A stretch of 64,000 nt of DNA from DATFVA01 sp963832715 (GCA_963832715.1 CAWHVB010000006.1:1-64000), one strand, 5' to 3'; shown: positions 49,715-59,899, numbered from the stretch's first letter. Numbers and translations are program-made. Notes: generated by a model from the letters alone, not told the origin.

Positions 49715-50548
49715 TTAAGGCAGTTTCGGAAATTTATTAAACTCAGGTTTTCTTTTTTCAAGATATGCTTTTTTGCCTTCCTGGGCTTCCTCGCTCATGT
49801 AATATAACAAAGTTGCATTGCCGGCAAGTTCCTGGATGCCGGACTGACCATCGAGTTCTGCATTAAAGGCAGATTTTAGCAGACGGATTGCGAGGGGACT
49901 TTTCTCGAGTATCTTCCGGGCCCATTCAACGCCAGTATTTTCGAGTTCATCAACAGGTACTACCTTATTTACCAATCCCATCTGAAAAGCTTCATCAGCA
50001 TTATACTGGTCGCAAAGATACCATATTTCTCTCGCTTTCTTCTGTCCGACTATTCTAGCCAGGTAACTCGAACCGAAACCTCCATCGAAGCTACCGACTT
50101 TAGGACCTGTCTGACCGAAAATTGCATTGTCGGCCGCAATAGTAAGATCGCATACAACGTGGAGCACGTGCCCTCCTCCGATAGCATAACCGGCTACGAG
50201 AGCTATTACAGGTTTAGGCATACTTCTTATAAGTTTTTGAAGATCAAGCACATTTAATCTTGGAACACCATCCTTTCCGACATATCCCTGGTCGCCGCGT
50301 ATCCTCTGGTCTCCTCCCGAACAAAACGCATATTTCCCATCCTCTGCAGGTCCGTAACCTGTCAATAACACAACCCCGATCTCCTGGTCCTCGCGGGCAT
50401 CTGCAAAAGCATTATACATTTCAATTACCGTTTCAGGGCGGAAAGCGTTCCTAACTTCAGGGCGGTTGATAGTTATCTTAGCGATCCCATCCATTTTTTC
50501 ATAAATAATATCCTGGTATTCACCGGCTCTTTTCCAGTTAAATGTCAT
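49715..50548 (-). CDS. menB: 1,4-dihydroxy-2-naphthoyl-CoA synthase
   Basis: 277 aa crotonase-fold enzyme that cyclises o-succinylbenzoyl-CoA. Diagnostic stretches: FCSGGDQRIRG, YAIGGGHVLHVVCD and GQTGPKVGSFDGGFGS, all close to known MenB enzymes. GAGGTAAAGG precedes the ATG. A 165-base gap separates it from menH upstream. That gap contains a TATATTTA element close to the -7 consensus, so menB-menA-menC-menE may have their own promoter. Confidence 0.93.
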   Translation of the reverse strand: MTFNWKRAGEYQDIIYEKMDGIAKITINRPEVRNAFRPETVIEMYNAFADAREDQEIGVVLLTGYGPAEDGKYAFCSGGDQRIRGDQGYVGKDGVPRLNVLDLQKLIRSMPKPVIALVAGYAIGGGHVLHVVCDLTIAADNAIFGQTGPKVGSFDGGFGSSYLARIVGQKKAREIWYLCDQYNADEAFQMGLVNKVVPVDELENTGVEWARKILEKSPLAIRLLKSAFNAELDGQSGIQELAGNATLLYYMSEEAQEGKKAYLEKRKPEFNKFPKLP

Positions 50549-50713
50549 CCTTTACCTCGAAATTTTTTGAAGTATCTGTTAAAAATATTGAAAAGTTGTG
50601 AAAGTTAGAATAAATATAGCATGAGGAAGTTAATTAGTACAGGGGAGGGAGCACAGGAGAAAATATTAAGGGGTAATTTGGTGTTCATCTGATGGTCATC
50701 AGTCAGTTCAGAG

Positions 50714-51542
50714 TTAAATTTTTAAGAAGGATTTCAGGAAATCATTAACCGTGATAATGAACTTCCCGGGTTCTTCGAGGTGAACCGTATGACCTGCATT
50801 TTTAATTATTCTGTGTTTTGCTGACGGAAATTTTTTTACAATGCTTTCATTTATAGCAGTAAATTTTGTGTCGAGTTCACCTGTGATAAGGAGTGTTTTG
50901 GCATTTATATTTTTCAAGAGGATAAACGGATGGCATTCTGCCGGTACTGAAGCCAGATAAAGAATTTGATAAACCGACAGGATCATTCTGAGCTTTACTT
51001 TTTTTAATTTCATTTCTTTTTCCATCTGAGAAACGAAGCAGGGAGCCAAAAATATCTTTCTGCATCCACAACTCAACGAAATCTTCTACCGGGTGAGACA
51101 ATATATACCGGGCTAAGTCGTCATCCTCTTTAATCCTTTTTTCTCTCTGCGTTTTATCTTTAATTCCCGGGGAAGCACTCTCAAGGATCAAACCGAGAAT
51201 CCTTTCCGGGTAAGTAAAAGCATAACACAAAGCGAGCCGCCCTCCCATCGAATAACCGGTTAAAATTATTTTATCTTCTGTAAAGTGTGTTATTAGCTTA
51301 TTAAGCTGTTCAACCTGGAGTTCCCAGGAATACAGCGATGGATCGTTGGGAAAATCGCTTTTGCCATGACCGAGCAGGTCGATTGTGAATTTATTAAACC
51401 TATTGTCTATTTCCGGAATGACTTTGGACCAATCCTCTGAACTGCCGGTAAAACCATGAAGAAAAAATATATTTACGGCTGATTTATCAATTTTGGGAGG
51501 CTGGTTAACATTCAGAAAAACGCCGGAGTACTTTACTTTCAT
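50714..51542 (-). CDS. menH: Alpha/beta hydrolase MenH (SHCHC synthase), split by a +1 frameshift
   Basis: 275 aa if one base is skipped in the five-T run at 50910-50914. Oxyanion region HGFTGSSEDW and nucleophile Ser in GYSMGGR lie before the shift. The triad Asp in TGELDTKF and His in NAGHTVHLEEP come after it, so either half alone would be inactive. It removes pyruvate from SEPHCHC. The start is 9 bases after the menD stop. Confidence 0.85.
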
Positions 51543-51551
51543 TCAATTCCT

Positions 51552-53286
51552 TCAGGCAGACTTCCCGCTTTTCTGAAGTACTCTTTTTCTTATTCTGATG
51601 GAAGCCTTCATATCAGTTTTAATTTCGAGCACGGTAAGTTTTTTCTCTTTGAATGCTGCTGCCATCGATTTCTTAAGGTCATCACGGTCTGAGATAACCT
51701 TGTGAACAGCATTAAAGCTTTTAACTATTGGACCGAAATCAAGGTTATGAGGATTAACAAAGTAATCTTTGAATTTTTTTCCATACGATGATACAGGGAG
51801 CATTCCGAATATCTCGCCGCCGTTATTATTTATAAGAATTACCAGAAGAGGAATTTTATACTTTTCCGCACTTAAAAGGGAAGTGATGTCGTAATAAAAT
51901 GCCATATCGCCGGTAATGAGTGTGACAGGCTTATTTAAGGCCTTCTGAAGACCGAGAGAAGTTGACAAAATTCCATCGATCCCGCTGGCACCGCGATTGG
52001 AGCTGACAAGAATCCTCTTTTCCGTCTGCTCTGAAAAGTAATCGAGATCTCTCACAGGCATGCTGTTGGATACCATAACCCGGGAATTATCCGGCAAATT
52101 ATTTATAACTTCGGGAATAATCGGGCACTCATTTGAAAGGGATAATTTTGTCAGCAGCTGCATCCTTTATCTTCCGTGCCGAATTATCCGCCTGAATATA
52201 ACGATCAAGCCAATCGCGGCTGTTTTTCATTTCCACATCCTCAATAAGCAAACGGCAGAAAAGAGAAGGGGAGGATTTACAGATTCCCGAAGCATTATTC
52301 CATGGATCGAATACATCACCGTGCTCATTTATAACGTAACGCTTTGCAGAGATTTTTCCGAGCCAGTTTTCCACTGCTTTAGATGAAGGTGTTCTTCCGA
52401 AGTGGAGAATAACATCAGGACAGTTTTCATTTACGAATTTATCATTTCGAAGGAAAGCTTCATAATTAACAATTATGTTCGGGGACTTATTTCCATACCT
52501 TAACCCGGAACAGGCATCTGCTATCACCGGATAATTCATCATTTCAGCGAGACTGATCAGATCCTTTTTTATTTTGAAATCATGTTCCATCGGACCTGCC
52601 AGTATCAAAGCTTTCGAAGAATTATTAATGGCGTGCAGGATTTCCCTATAGATATTTCTGCCGGGTTTTACTTCACTTTTCAGGAAGATATTTTCATGGG
52701 TTTTGTGAGCTTCGATCAGTTTAAGAGTACTTTCACTGATCTCATCAGTAAATGCGTCCGGCTCGAATGGTTTGCGGAAAGGAAAGTTAATATGAACGGG
52801 GCCTTCCACACTATGGCTGAAAGCCAGGAAGGCATATCTTCTTATCCTTCTGATTCCTGATGCTGAAGTTCCCGGAAGACCTGCATCTTTAAAATACCTT
52901 ATATGATTACTGTAGAGATTATGCTGGTTAATTGTCTGGTTTGCACCGCGTCCTATCAGCTCAGGAGGACGGTCGGCTGTACAGACAATCAATGGTATTC
53001 TCTGCTGATATGCTTCTATTACTGCAGGGTATATTTCAGCTGCAGCTGTTCCCGAGGTAGTGATTACGGCAACAGGTTTCCCTGATGCTTTTGCGAGTCC
53101 CAGTGCAAAGAATGCACTGCTCCTCTCATCTATATGCACGAAGCATTTGAACCTTTTATTCGAGGCGGCGGCTAACGTCAAAGCCGTGCTTCTTGAACCC
53201 GGAGAAATACAGATGAACTTCACACCAAGATCTGCGAGCCTATCAAAAAAGTTTTCTGTCCAGAATATATTCCGGTTAATTTTCAT
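51552..53286 (-). CDS. menD: SEPHCHC synthase, ThDP enzyme, split by a +1 frameshift
   Basis: 577 aa if one base is skipped in the four-T run at 52146-52149. The ATG at 53286 is chosen since it overlaps the menF stop by 11 bases and starts MKINRNIFW. N-terminal part: SPGSRSTAL, HIDERSSAFFALG (activating Glu) and TTSGTAAAE. C-terminal part: SNRGASGIDG, TGDMAFYYD and NNNGGEIF, the diphosphate- and magnesium-binding region. It adds a succinyl-semialdehyde unit, derived from 2-oxoglutarate, to isochorismate. Confidence 0.88.
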
Positions 53287-54691
53287 TATTGAAGATTGAA
53301 AGAAATGGTTTGAGTTTGAGTTCCGTTTCCCTGTATTCCTCATCAGGATTACTTCCGTTTACTATTCCGCAGCCGGCGTAGACTATGAGTTTTTTTCCTG
53401 CTGCGAGAGCTGAGCGGATAGCAAGCACTACTTCTCCTTCGTTATGCAGGTTAAGCCAGCCGATCAACCCTGCATACAATCCGCGCTGATGAGTTTCGGT
53501 CTTTTTTATGAGATTTAATGCTGCGTCGGCCGGGGATCCGCAGACGGCGGGTGTAGGATGGACTTTCCCGATGATGTTTATAAAGGTATTATGTTCATTA
53601 AGGCTGAGTTTTATAGTCGATTTAAGGTGCTGTATATTCTGCAGTTTTTTGACGGACGGATCACTAATGACGAGATCTTCTACAGATTTAGACAGGCAGT
53701 CATATATATAGTTTATTACAATTTCGTGTTCATTAAGGTTCTTCTTACTTGTAAGGAGATCTTTTTCAATAGTTACATCTTCTTCACTGCTGCCGCCGCG
53801 GTCCGCAGACCCTGCCAGTATTTCAAGAGTCATTTCCGATCCGTTGATCTTTGCCAGGGTTTCAGGTGAGGCCCCGATGAAAGATGATTTACCGATATGG
53901 AACAGAAACAATGTACATTCAGGGTAGTTAGTTACAAGGCTCTTAAGGATCGGTTCAATTGAAATATCAGTTGTAAATACCAGTTCGACGGTTCTCGAAA
54001 GCACAACCTTCTGCAGGCCGCCGTCTTCAATTTTATCCAATAAGCTATTTACCTGGTTTTTCCATTTCTTTTTATCCTTGGGTTCATCACCTGTTTTTTT
54101 AATTACGCGTAATTTTGAAGATTCATCCCCGCCGGACTCTGTATAAAATAATTTTAATACATATTCGAGCCTGGTTAACAGGTTCTCAACTTTTATTTTC
54201 GGAGAAGTAAACGAATTAAAGACGAAGTAATAATTCCCGTTATCGTGCAGGTAGATAAGTTCAGGGACAAACCATACTGAGTCATCAAAATCCTGCCAGT
54301 TATCATCCGAATGTTCGACAGTAAATTTCATGCCGCCCATCAGCAGAGGAAAGGAAATGTCTGCAAACTCCCGTCTGTTTGTAACGAAATTTTCACGCAA
54401 TTCCTTAAGTTTCTTTTCAAGCGATGAGAAACGTTTTTCACCTTTTTCAGTAAGTGTAAGAATGGAGTTAATACCCAGGAAGAACCGATCCTCAGCCGGT
54501 TTTTCAGAATAAAATAACACCTCCTGTTTTTTACGCAGTCCGTTTATCCGGGGGTATAAATCAATCTTTTCTGCCGGAAAAATAAAACTCAGAAGAGACT
54601 GTCCCTGGTGCGTCCTGATAATATTTTCATTGGTTTTTATAAATTCAGCAAACGAGGATGCGGCTGTTTGAGTAAGATTGTCTTCCATCAA
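53276..54691 (-). CDS. menF: Isochorismate synthase
   Basis: 471 aa, chorismate-binding family. The C-terminal half has KVVLSRTVEL, FLFHIGKSSFIGASPE, LAGSADRGGS, HEIVINYI, VHPTPAVCG and YAGCGIVNGSNPDEEY, the ordered active-site blocks of MenF/EntC enzymes. It begins the menaquinone branch by converting chorismate to isochorismate. First gene of the menF-menD-menH run; rsgA lies 94 bases upstream on the same strand. Confidence 0.93.
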   Translation of the reverse strand: MMEDNLTQTAASSFAEFIKTNENIIRTHQGQSLLSFIFPAEKIDLYPRINGLRKKQEVLFYSEKPAEDRFFLGINSILTLTEKGEKRFSSLEKKLKELRENFVTNRREFADISFPLLMGGMKFTVEHSDDNWQDFDDSVWFVPELIYLHDNGNYYFVFNSFTSPKIKVENLLTRLEYVLKLFYTESGGDESSKLRVIKKTGDEPKDKKKWKNQVNSLLDKIEDGGLQKVVLSRTVELVFTTDISIEPILKSLVTNYPECTLFLFHIGKSSFIGASPETLAKINGSEMTLEILAGSADRGGSSEEDVTIEKDLLTSKKNLNEHEIVINYIYDCLSKSVEDLVISDPSVKKLQNIQHLKSTIKLSLNEHNTFINIIGKVHPTPAVCGSPADAALNLIKKTETHQRGLYAGLIGWLNLHNEGEVVLAIRSALAAGKKLIVYAGCGIVNGSNPDEEYRETELKLKPFLSIFNNEN

Positions 54692-54785
54692 TGATAATAT
54701 GCTTTTTGGTTATCGGTAAATTTCAGATAAAAAGATTAAAATTTCAATAAAAACTTGTGTTATGGAATACTAATTGGTTTTAGAC

Positions 54786-55742
54786 TTAAAATATAATGTC
54801 CTCCTCGATAGTGTCGAGGATCTTCAAATAACTTTCATAACGGTATACGGATATCCGCCCTTCGTCTACTGCATCAATAACTGCACAACCCGGCTCATGC
54901 TGGTGGGTGCAGGTATTAAATTTACATTTATTTATATAAGGAAGAAATTCCGGAAAATAATGTCCCAGGTCCTCCTGTCTCACCCCATAGGGTTCAACCT
55001 CACGTATGCCGGGGGTATCAATAATATAAGTGCCGGACTCAATTTTGATCATCTCCGCAGTAACTGTTGTATGAGTTCCTTTATCTGTAAATGAACTTAT
55101 GATGCCGGTGCGAAGATTCAGAGAAGGGTGGATAGTATTAAGAAGGGAAGACTTTCCTACGCCTGAATGTCCCCAGAAAAGAGATTTCTTTCCCTTCATT
55201 TCATTTTTAAGATCACTTATCCCTGTTCTCTTTTTTACACTTGTGATGAAAACATCATAGCCTGCTGATCTGTACAACTCCGCCCAGCCTTTTATTTGTC
55301 CGTGTTCATCCAGGTCTTTTTTATTTATTATGATGTTTACTTTAATCCGGGCACTTTCACCCGTAACCAGGAAACGGTCGACAACCTTATTATTAAAATC
55401 CGGTTCATAAATGCTGCTTACCACATAAAGTTCATCTATATTTGCAGCCACTACCTGCTCGAGTCTTTCCCCGCGGTAGCCTGCTCCCTTTATGCGGGGA
55501 GCTTTCCTTGAAAGATAATTTTTCCGTTCTTCTACCTTATGAATAATTCCGGTTCCGTCCCTGTTCAGATCGAATTGAACGACATCGCCTGTGACTGCGA
55601 TATCAGTTAAATACAATTTATCTTTTTTGAGATTGAAGTCTTTCTTGAATTTACCCCTCAGTCCGCTTCTTATCACCTCATCTCTTTCTTCGCAGTAGAT
55701 ATAATAATCTTTACTTTCTGCTCTTAAAACGATTCCTTTAAT
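54786..55742 (-). CDS. rsgA: Ribosome small-subunit GTPase RsgA, probable AUU start
   Basis: About 318 aa. The circularly permuted GTPase motifs appear in order NKKD, GHSGVGKSS (P-loop), DTPGIRE, then a zinc site in CKFNTCTHQHEPGC. The OB-fold N-terminus continues in frame upstream of the first GTG (55676) as GIVLRAESKDYYIYCEE; this belongs to the family fold. In that frame a stop lies just ahead and no ATG, GTG or TTG is available; an ATT at 55742 with CCGGAG five bases upstream is the only plausible start. The alternative is one missing A after the ATG at 55747. RsgA helps late maturation of the 30S subunit. Confidence 0.85.
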   Translation of the reverse strand: MKGIVLRAESKDYYIYCEERDEVIRSGLRGKFKKDFNLKKDKLYLTDIAVTGDVVQFDLNRDGTGIIHKVEERKNYLSRKAPRIKGAGYRGERLEQVVAANIDELYVVSSIYEPDFNNKVVDRFLVTGESARIKVNIIINKKDLDEHGQIKGWAELYRSAGYDVFITSVKKRTGISDLKNEMKGKKSLFWGHSGVGKSSLLNTIHPSLNLRTGIISSFTDKGTHTTVTAEMIKIESGTYIIDTPGIREVEPYGVRQEDLGHYFPEFLPYINKCKFNTCTHQHEPGCAVIDAVDEGRISVYRYESYLKILDTIEEDIIF

Positions 55743-55756
55743 GACATCTCCGGTTT

Positions 55757-55794
55757 AAAATAAAAAAGCATCCTACCGTAAGATAAGATGCTTT
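55757..55794 (-). terminator. Rho-independent terminator after FadL-like gene
   Basis: On the minus strand AAAGCATC pairs with GATGCTTT across a 14-base loop and is followed by TTTTATTTT. It lies 31 bases beyond the stop of the barrel protein and just before rsgA. Confidence 0.7.
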
Positions 55795-55825
55795 AAATTT
55801 TCTATCAATTGCCAAATAAGGAATA

Positions 55826-57265
55826 TCAGAACCTGTAAGTTGCAGTAAATATGAGCTTATTAACACTTACATCCTGAAAAGTTCTGGATACATTCGAACC
55901 ATAATTATCTCCAAAGTCCTTCCACATACCATGTGCTATTGCCAGATCGAAACCGATTGTTTCATCTGCGAGAAAACCGATCCCGCCGGTAATATACTGA
56001 TGATCATATTTGGCAGGATCGCTCTTGTATGGCGAAGGTTGTACCATATAACCGCCCCTGAGTCTCAGCCCGATCACAGGAAATGTATATTCCACGCCGA
56101 CATTATAATTAACCACAGCCGTCAGCTGATCTTTAATATTTTTATTCAGCTCTTCAACCAGTGAAGTACCCAGGCCGGATACATCCTCAAATTTCATCTG
56201 AGAATAATCCATTAATGTACCCTGTCCGCTTAAAATAAAACCTTTAAGATTTACAGAAAATCCCAGGCCGAGTTCGAACGGAGTAGTTATATTATATTCA
56301 ACCTGGTCGCTGTAGTCAGCGCTATTAAGAGAAACACGGTCGTTAGCAAAATCGCTATAGCCGTTGACAGTGAATTTCTCTTTTATGTCATATGATTTCG
56401 GGAACTGTACAGTGAATCCGAAACGTGCGAGATCTGTAAACTGGTAAAGGAGTCCTGCCTTCACATCCCATCCGGATAAATCCCAATCGAGCACACGGTT
56501 CAGGTTAAAAGTGAGAAAATCAGAATGCAGGGGATCAGTCGGGTCTGCTTTACCGTATATTCCTTTCGTATCGTCCTCATAATAATCATTATTAGAAGTA
56601 TAACTTCCGCTGATGATATTTAGATTCAGTCCCAGGAAAAGGTTTTTATAAGCTTCAACAGCGCCTGAGAATGTCCAGTTTTTTATTGAACCCGAATTAA
56701 GTATTGTTCCGCTCTGGTTAAGGTTTCCATTTATCAGCGAGTAATTGCTGGAATCGGCTAAATACAGCTGGTACGGGATATCGGAGGGATAGGGAGGTTC
56801 CAGCAGTGATTGAATCAAAGAATTATTCGCACCATTGAAACCGTCAAATTTTACAGCGCCTGTAAAATCCTTTGTAGTATGGTACGATAAGCCGAAGACA
56901 AGACTTCCCCGCATTGTAGGGAATGGGAAAGCGAAGCTTAGTCTGTCGAGAGTAGTTGAGCTGTTAGAATAATCAGAAGCCTGGTTCATAAAAGTAGTAT
57001 TATTACCGAAGTTAGTGTACTGCAGGCCGCCTGAAAATTCCATTCTCTTTAATAAACCAAATCCGGCTGGATTAAAATAAGCTGCAGATGCATCATCACT
57101 TAATCCGATGTAACTATTGCCCATCCCGAGGGCGCGGGCGTTTGCTCCAAGTCCCGGCTGGCCGAGTCTTACAGCATCATTCACATTCTGGGCAAAGACT
57201 GCTGCAGAACATGTAAGCATAAAAAATATGACAAGCTTTGAGAAATCAGAAATTAAGCTCTTCAT
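55826..57265 (-). CDS. FadL/OmpP1-type outer-membrane barrel protein
   Basis: 479 aa from the ATG at 57265, which gives a signal peptide ending VFAQ; the earlier in-frame start at 57325 would hide it. Residues after the signal (GLGANARALGMGNSYIGLSDDASAAYFNPAG) are the N-terminal plug signature of the FadL/PorV-like family; the rest alternates as beta strands and ends in TATYRF, an outer-membrane barrel end. It may carry hydrophobic substrates, or act as a PorV-like factor in T9SS. The start is 4 bases after the upstream lipoprotein stop, so all three genes form one operon. Confidence 0.82.
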   Translation of the reverse strand: MKSLISDFSKLVIFFMLTCSAAVFAQNVNDAVRLGQPGLGANARALGMGNSYIGLSDDASAAYFNPAGFGLLKRMEFSGGLQYTNFGNNTTFMNQASDYSNSSTTLDRLSFAFPFPTMRGSLVFGLSYHTTKDFTGAVKFDGFNGANNSLIQSLLEPPYPSDIPYQLYLADSSNYSLINGNLNQSGTILNSGSIKNWTFSGAVEAYKNLFLGLNLNIISGSYTSNNDYYEDDTKGIYGKADPTDPLHSDFLTFNLNRVLDWDLSGWDVKAGLLYQFTDLARFGFTVQFPKSYDIKEKFTVNGYSDFANDRVSLNSADYSDQVEYNITTPFELGLGFSVNLKGFILSGQGTLMDYSQMKFEDVSGLGTSLVEELNKNIKDQLTAVVNYNVGVEYTFPVIGLRLRGGYMVQPSPYKSDPAKYDHQYITGGIGFLADETIGFDLAIAHGMWKDFGDNYGSNVSRTFQDVSVNKLIFTATYRF

Positions 57266-57269
57266 CAGT

Positions 57270-57758
57270 TTATCTCCTTCCGCCGGAACTTCTTCCACCG
57301 TTATTATTTCGAACTGAACTTCCACCGGAAGTATTTCCGCCGGACGAACCGGAGGAGGATGAACTTCTCACAGTCTCAGAGGATGAACCGCCCGAAGTAT
57401 TCTTACTGCCGTTGTCATTTCCCGTCGTAGGAGGAGAATTATGTGATGGAGGCTGTACATCGGGAATACGGCCGGGTGTTTCTCTTTCGCCGTTGCCTCT
57501 AAGAGATTGGTTATCCGGGTTATCCGATCTTGATCCTGTTACTAGCCTCGATGAAACCGGAGGCGCATAATCCCACCACCACGGCGTATCATAGAAGTAA
57601 TAATAATCTCCGTAGTACGTATCGCCATAGTAGGTAGTAGTACTTGAATTATCCTCTGTGGGAAATTGTGAATCAGGGCTCCAGATTACTGTATAACACC
57701 CTGTAAATCCGAATGCGATAATTGCTATTAAGATAATATTGAGAATAAACTTTTTCAT
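57270..57758 (-). CDS. Low-complexity lipoprotein (Ser/Gly-rich)
   Basis: 162 aa. Lipoprotein signal with lipobox FTGC near residue 19-22. A Tyr/Trp/Asp-rich stretch (about 40-70) is followed by a disordered Ser/Gly/Asn-rich tail ending GGRSSGGRR. I recognise no domain. It resembles the gene before it in signal, composition order and tail, so the two are probably diverged copies. Outer-membrane anchoring is likely; the role is unknown. Confidence 0.7.
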   Translation of the reverse strand: MKKFILNIILIAIIAFGFTGCYTVIWSPDSQFPTEDNSSTTTYYGDTYYGDYYYFYDTPWWWDYAPPVSSRLVTGSRSDNPDNQSLRGNGERETPGRIPDVQPPSHNSPPTTGNDNGSKNTSGGSSSETVRSSSSSGSSGGNTSGGSSVRNNNGGRSSGGRR

Positions 57759-57768
57759 TTAAATGATC

Positions 57769-58953
57769 CTATCTTCTACCCCGTCCGGAGCTGCTTCTGC
57801 TTCCACCGGAACGGCTGCCGCTGCTATTTGAAGGAGGAGACGAACTCCTCTGCGGAGGTGAATAGGAACGCGGAGGTGTAGAATTCCGCGGTGAATTATT
57901 TCTTTGAGGCGGAGTATATTGTTTGGGTGAATTATCTCTTTTAGGGGGATTATACTCTCTGCGCGGAGGTGAATAACTACGAGGTCTTACATTTCCATTA
58001 GTTCTTCTTCCCTCGTTACGTTTTTGAATTTCAGATGAATTCTCTCTTCTTAGATAAGGATTTATTCTTCTGTTCTCTTTCCTTCCGGATTCATTCCTTG
58101 AATTTACCCGGGGAGGAGTTCTTCTCTGATCAAACTTACCGGTCGACGATTTTCTTTCTACGGGTCTGCGTAATCTCTGTCCTTCTTTTGTCGTTTCCCT
58201 TGTTACTCTTCCACTGCTGATCCTGTCTGTTGATCTCCCTGTAGGCGGGGATAAACGTGATACTCCTCTTTTACGTTCAGTCAGATTCCTGCCAGTGTTT
58301 CCATCCCTTGATCCGATAATAGGGCTTCTTCCGCCGCCGCCTCTTAGACCGTCAAGATTCCTGATCCTTCTCATATCCTGTGTTCGTTCACGGTAAGTGT
58401 AATAGTTGTGCGTAAATGAATGGAAACCTCCTCCATAATAATTAAATCCAACATACCAGGGGGACGGGTAATAATATGAGAACGGCATACAGCTCCAGCT
58501 TCCCGGGTAGTACCAGCTATACCAGTAGTTGTAATAAAAGGGATCATAACAGAAGGGATCTGAATACCAGTTCCATGAAACGCCTACTGCGATTGAAGGA
58601 TGGTAGCCCCAGAAATACCTTCTGTAAGACGGATATGTGTAATAAAAATCATCATAATAGTATGGCGAATTACCATAATTATAATCAGTGTTATCACCAT
58701 ACCCGCGGTTGTCATAGTATGCAGTACTATCATCATAGTATCCTGAACTGTCATTATAATCACTATAGTATTCGGATGAATCATCATAGGCAGAACCCTG
58801 GTCCTGTCCGTAATTACCCTGATCGCCTCCATAAGTAGGCTGATTTCTGCCGCCCGAATAGTCCCTGTCTCTTGTTGCAAGCTGTGTATAACAGCCTGTA
58901 AACAGTAGTGCAGTTACTGCCGTTATTGATAATATATAAGTAAACTTTTTCAT
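57769..58953 (-). CDS. Low-complexity lipoprotein (Tyr-rich then Arg/Ser/Pro-rich)
   Basis: 394 aa. Signal MKKFTYILSITAVTALLFTGC with lipid-linked Cys21. Residues about 30-190 are very rich in Tyr, Asp, Gly and Trp. Residues about 200-394 are basic, rich in Arg, Ser and Pro with repeats of the type SPPRR, TPPQR and SPPQR, ending GRGRR. The body is likely disordered. First gene of a three-gene operon with a similar lipoprotein (10 bases on) and the FadL-like barrel. Function unknown; a role in a surface or periplasmic matrix is only a guess. Confidence 0.72.
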   Translation of the reverse strand: MKKFTYILSITAVTALLFTGCYTQLATRDRDYSGGRNQPTYGGDQGNYGQDQGSAYDDSSEYYSDYNDSSGYYDDSTAYYDNRGYGDNTDYNYGNSPYYYDDFYYTYPSYRRYFWGYHPSIAVGVSWNWYSDPFCYDPFYYNYWYSWYYPGSWSCMPFSYYYPSPWYVGFNYYGGGFHSFTHNYYTYRERTQDMRRIRNLDGLRGGGGRSPIIGSRDGNTGRNLTERKRGVSRLSPPTGRSTDRISSGRVTRETTKEGQRLRRPVERKSSTGKFDQRRTPPRVNSRNESGRKENRRINPYLRRENSSEIQKRNEGRRTNGNVRPRSYSPPRREYNPPKRDNSPKQYTPPQRNNSPRNSTPPRSYSPPQRSSSPPSNSSGSRSGGSRSSSGRGRR

Positions 58954-59125
58954 GATCCTTCCTCCGAAAAATAACTACTCTAATATGCGCAAAAATCAAG
59001 CCTGATTAAAGGATTAAATTTCTATATTATAGACAAGATTCAAGGGTCGAAAGTTTCATATGAGGGTGTGATGTATAGAATAATAGAATTAATTGTATAT
59101 AATATTCTACAAAAACGGGCTTAAA

Positions 59126-59899
59126 TTAAAATATTGATTTGATATATTCTATTTTAAGTGCACGGTCTGCAGCAGAAGGATTTAACTTTTTGTTGCTGAG
59201 CAGGTCACGCAGATCAAATTCAAGGGTGAACCCGGTACCGATAGACCATCTTATGCCTGCATTGAGGTAGCCATTGTCACTGCCGTAGTATTTTGTTTCA
59301 TTATCATTAAAGGCAAAATTATATTCGGCGATTAAAGAAACTGAAGTGCCCAGTGTTTTTTCTGCACCTACATAAAGATTGACGAAATTATCACCATCTT
59401 TAGATTCCAGTGAATAGCTGGCTGTTGTATGAACGCTTAAATACCCCAGGAACGCAAAGTTTTTGCTGGCAGCAGCATAAAATCCGGGGGATTTTGTATC
59501 ATACCTTCCGGATGAATCGTGGTATACTCCTTTTCCCTGCGAATCGAAGCCGACTGATATCGCAGGAAAGGTAATAGCTTCATTAAATAAACGAAAACGG
59601 ATGTTAACGCCCGGAAGTTTATACCAATCTACCTCACCTTCACCTATTACATTTGCGCCGCCGTATGATATTCCGAAACTAACGTTATCAAATGCTCCGA
59701 CTTCAAGTTTCTCTATCACTACCCCCAAAGGCAGGATATCCGTGGTTGCACCGACAAACCCTTTTTCCAGTATTCCGGCTGTGGGCATATCAATTAACGT
59801 TCTATACTCGAATTTTGCTTTTTCTCCGGCTGTTCCCTGCGGGAATGAAAAGACTGAAGATATTAAGGTTAATATTGCTGCTGTGATGAATGTTCTCAT
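59126..59899 (-). CDS. Predicted outer-membrane beta-barrel protein
   Basis: 257 aa from the ATG at 59899, which yields a signal peptide MRTFITAAILTLISSVFSF cut near FPQG. The rest is strand-rich with alternating patterns (VGAFDNVSFGISYGGANV, YLNAGIRWSIGTGFTLEF), as in small outer-membrane barrels. No specific family could be assigned. It follows the small membrane protein by 46 bases and may share its transcript. Confidence 0.65.
   Translation of the reverse strand: MRTFITAAILTLISSVFSFPQGTAGEKAKFEYRTLIDMPTAGILEKGFVGATTDILPLGVVIEKLEVGAFDNVSFGISYGGANVIGEGEVDWYKLPGVNIRFRLFNEAITFPAISVGFDSQGKGVYHDSSGRYDTKSPGFYAAASKNFAFLGYLSVHTTASYSLESKDGDNFVNLYVGAEKTLGTSVSLIAEYNFAFNDNETKYYGSDNGYLNAGIRWSIGTGFTLEFDLRDLLSNKKLNPSAADRALKIEYIKSIF

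Noticed and set aside
57238..57570. Plus-strand frame rich in Pro and Glu opposite the lipoprotein
   Set aside because: It is the mirror of the low-complexity Ser/Gly-rich coding sequence on the minus strand and has no start signal.
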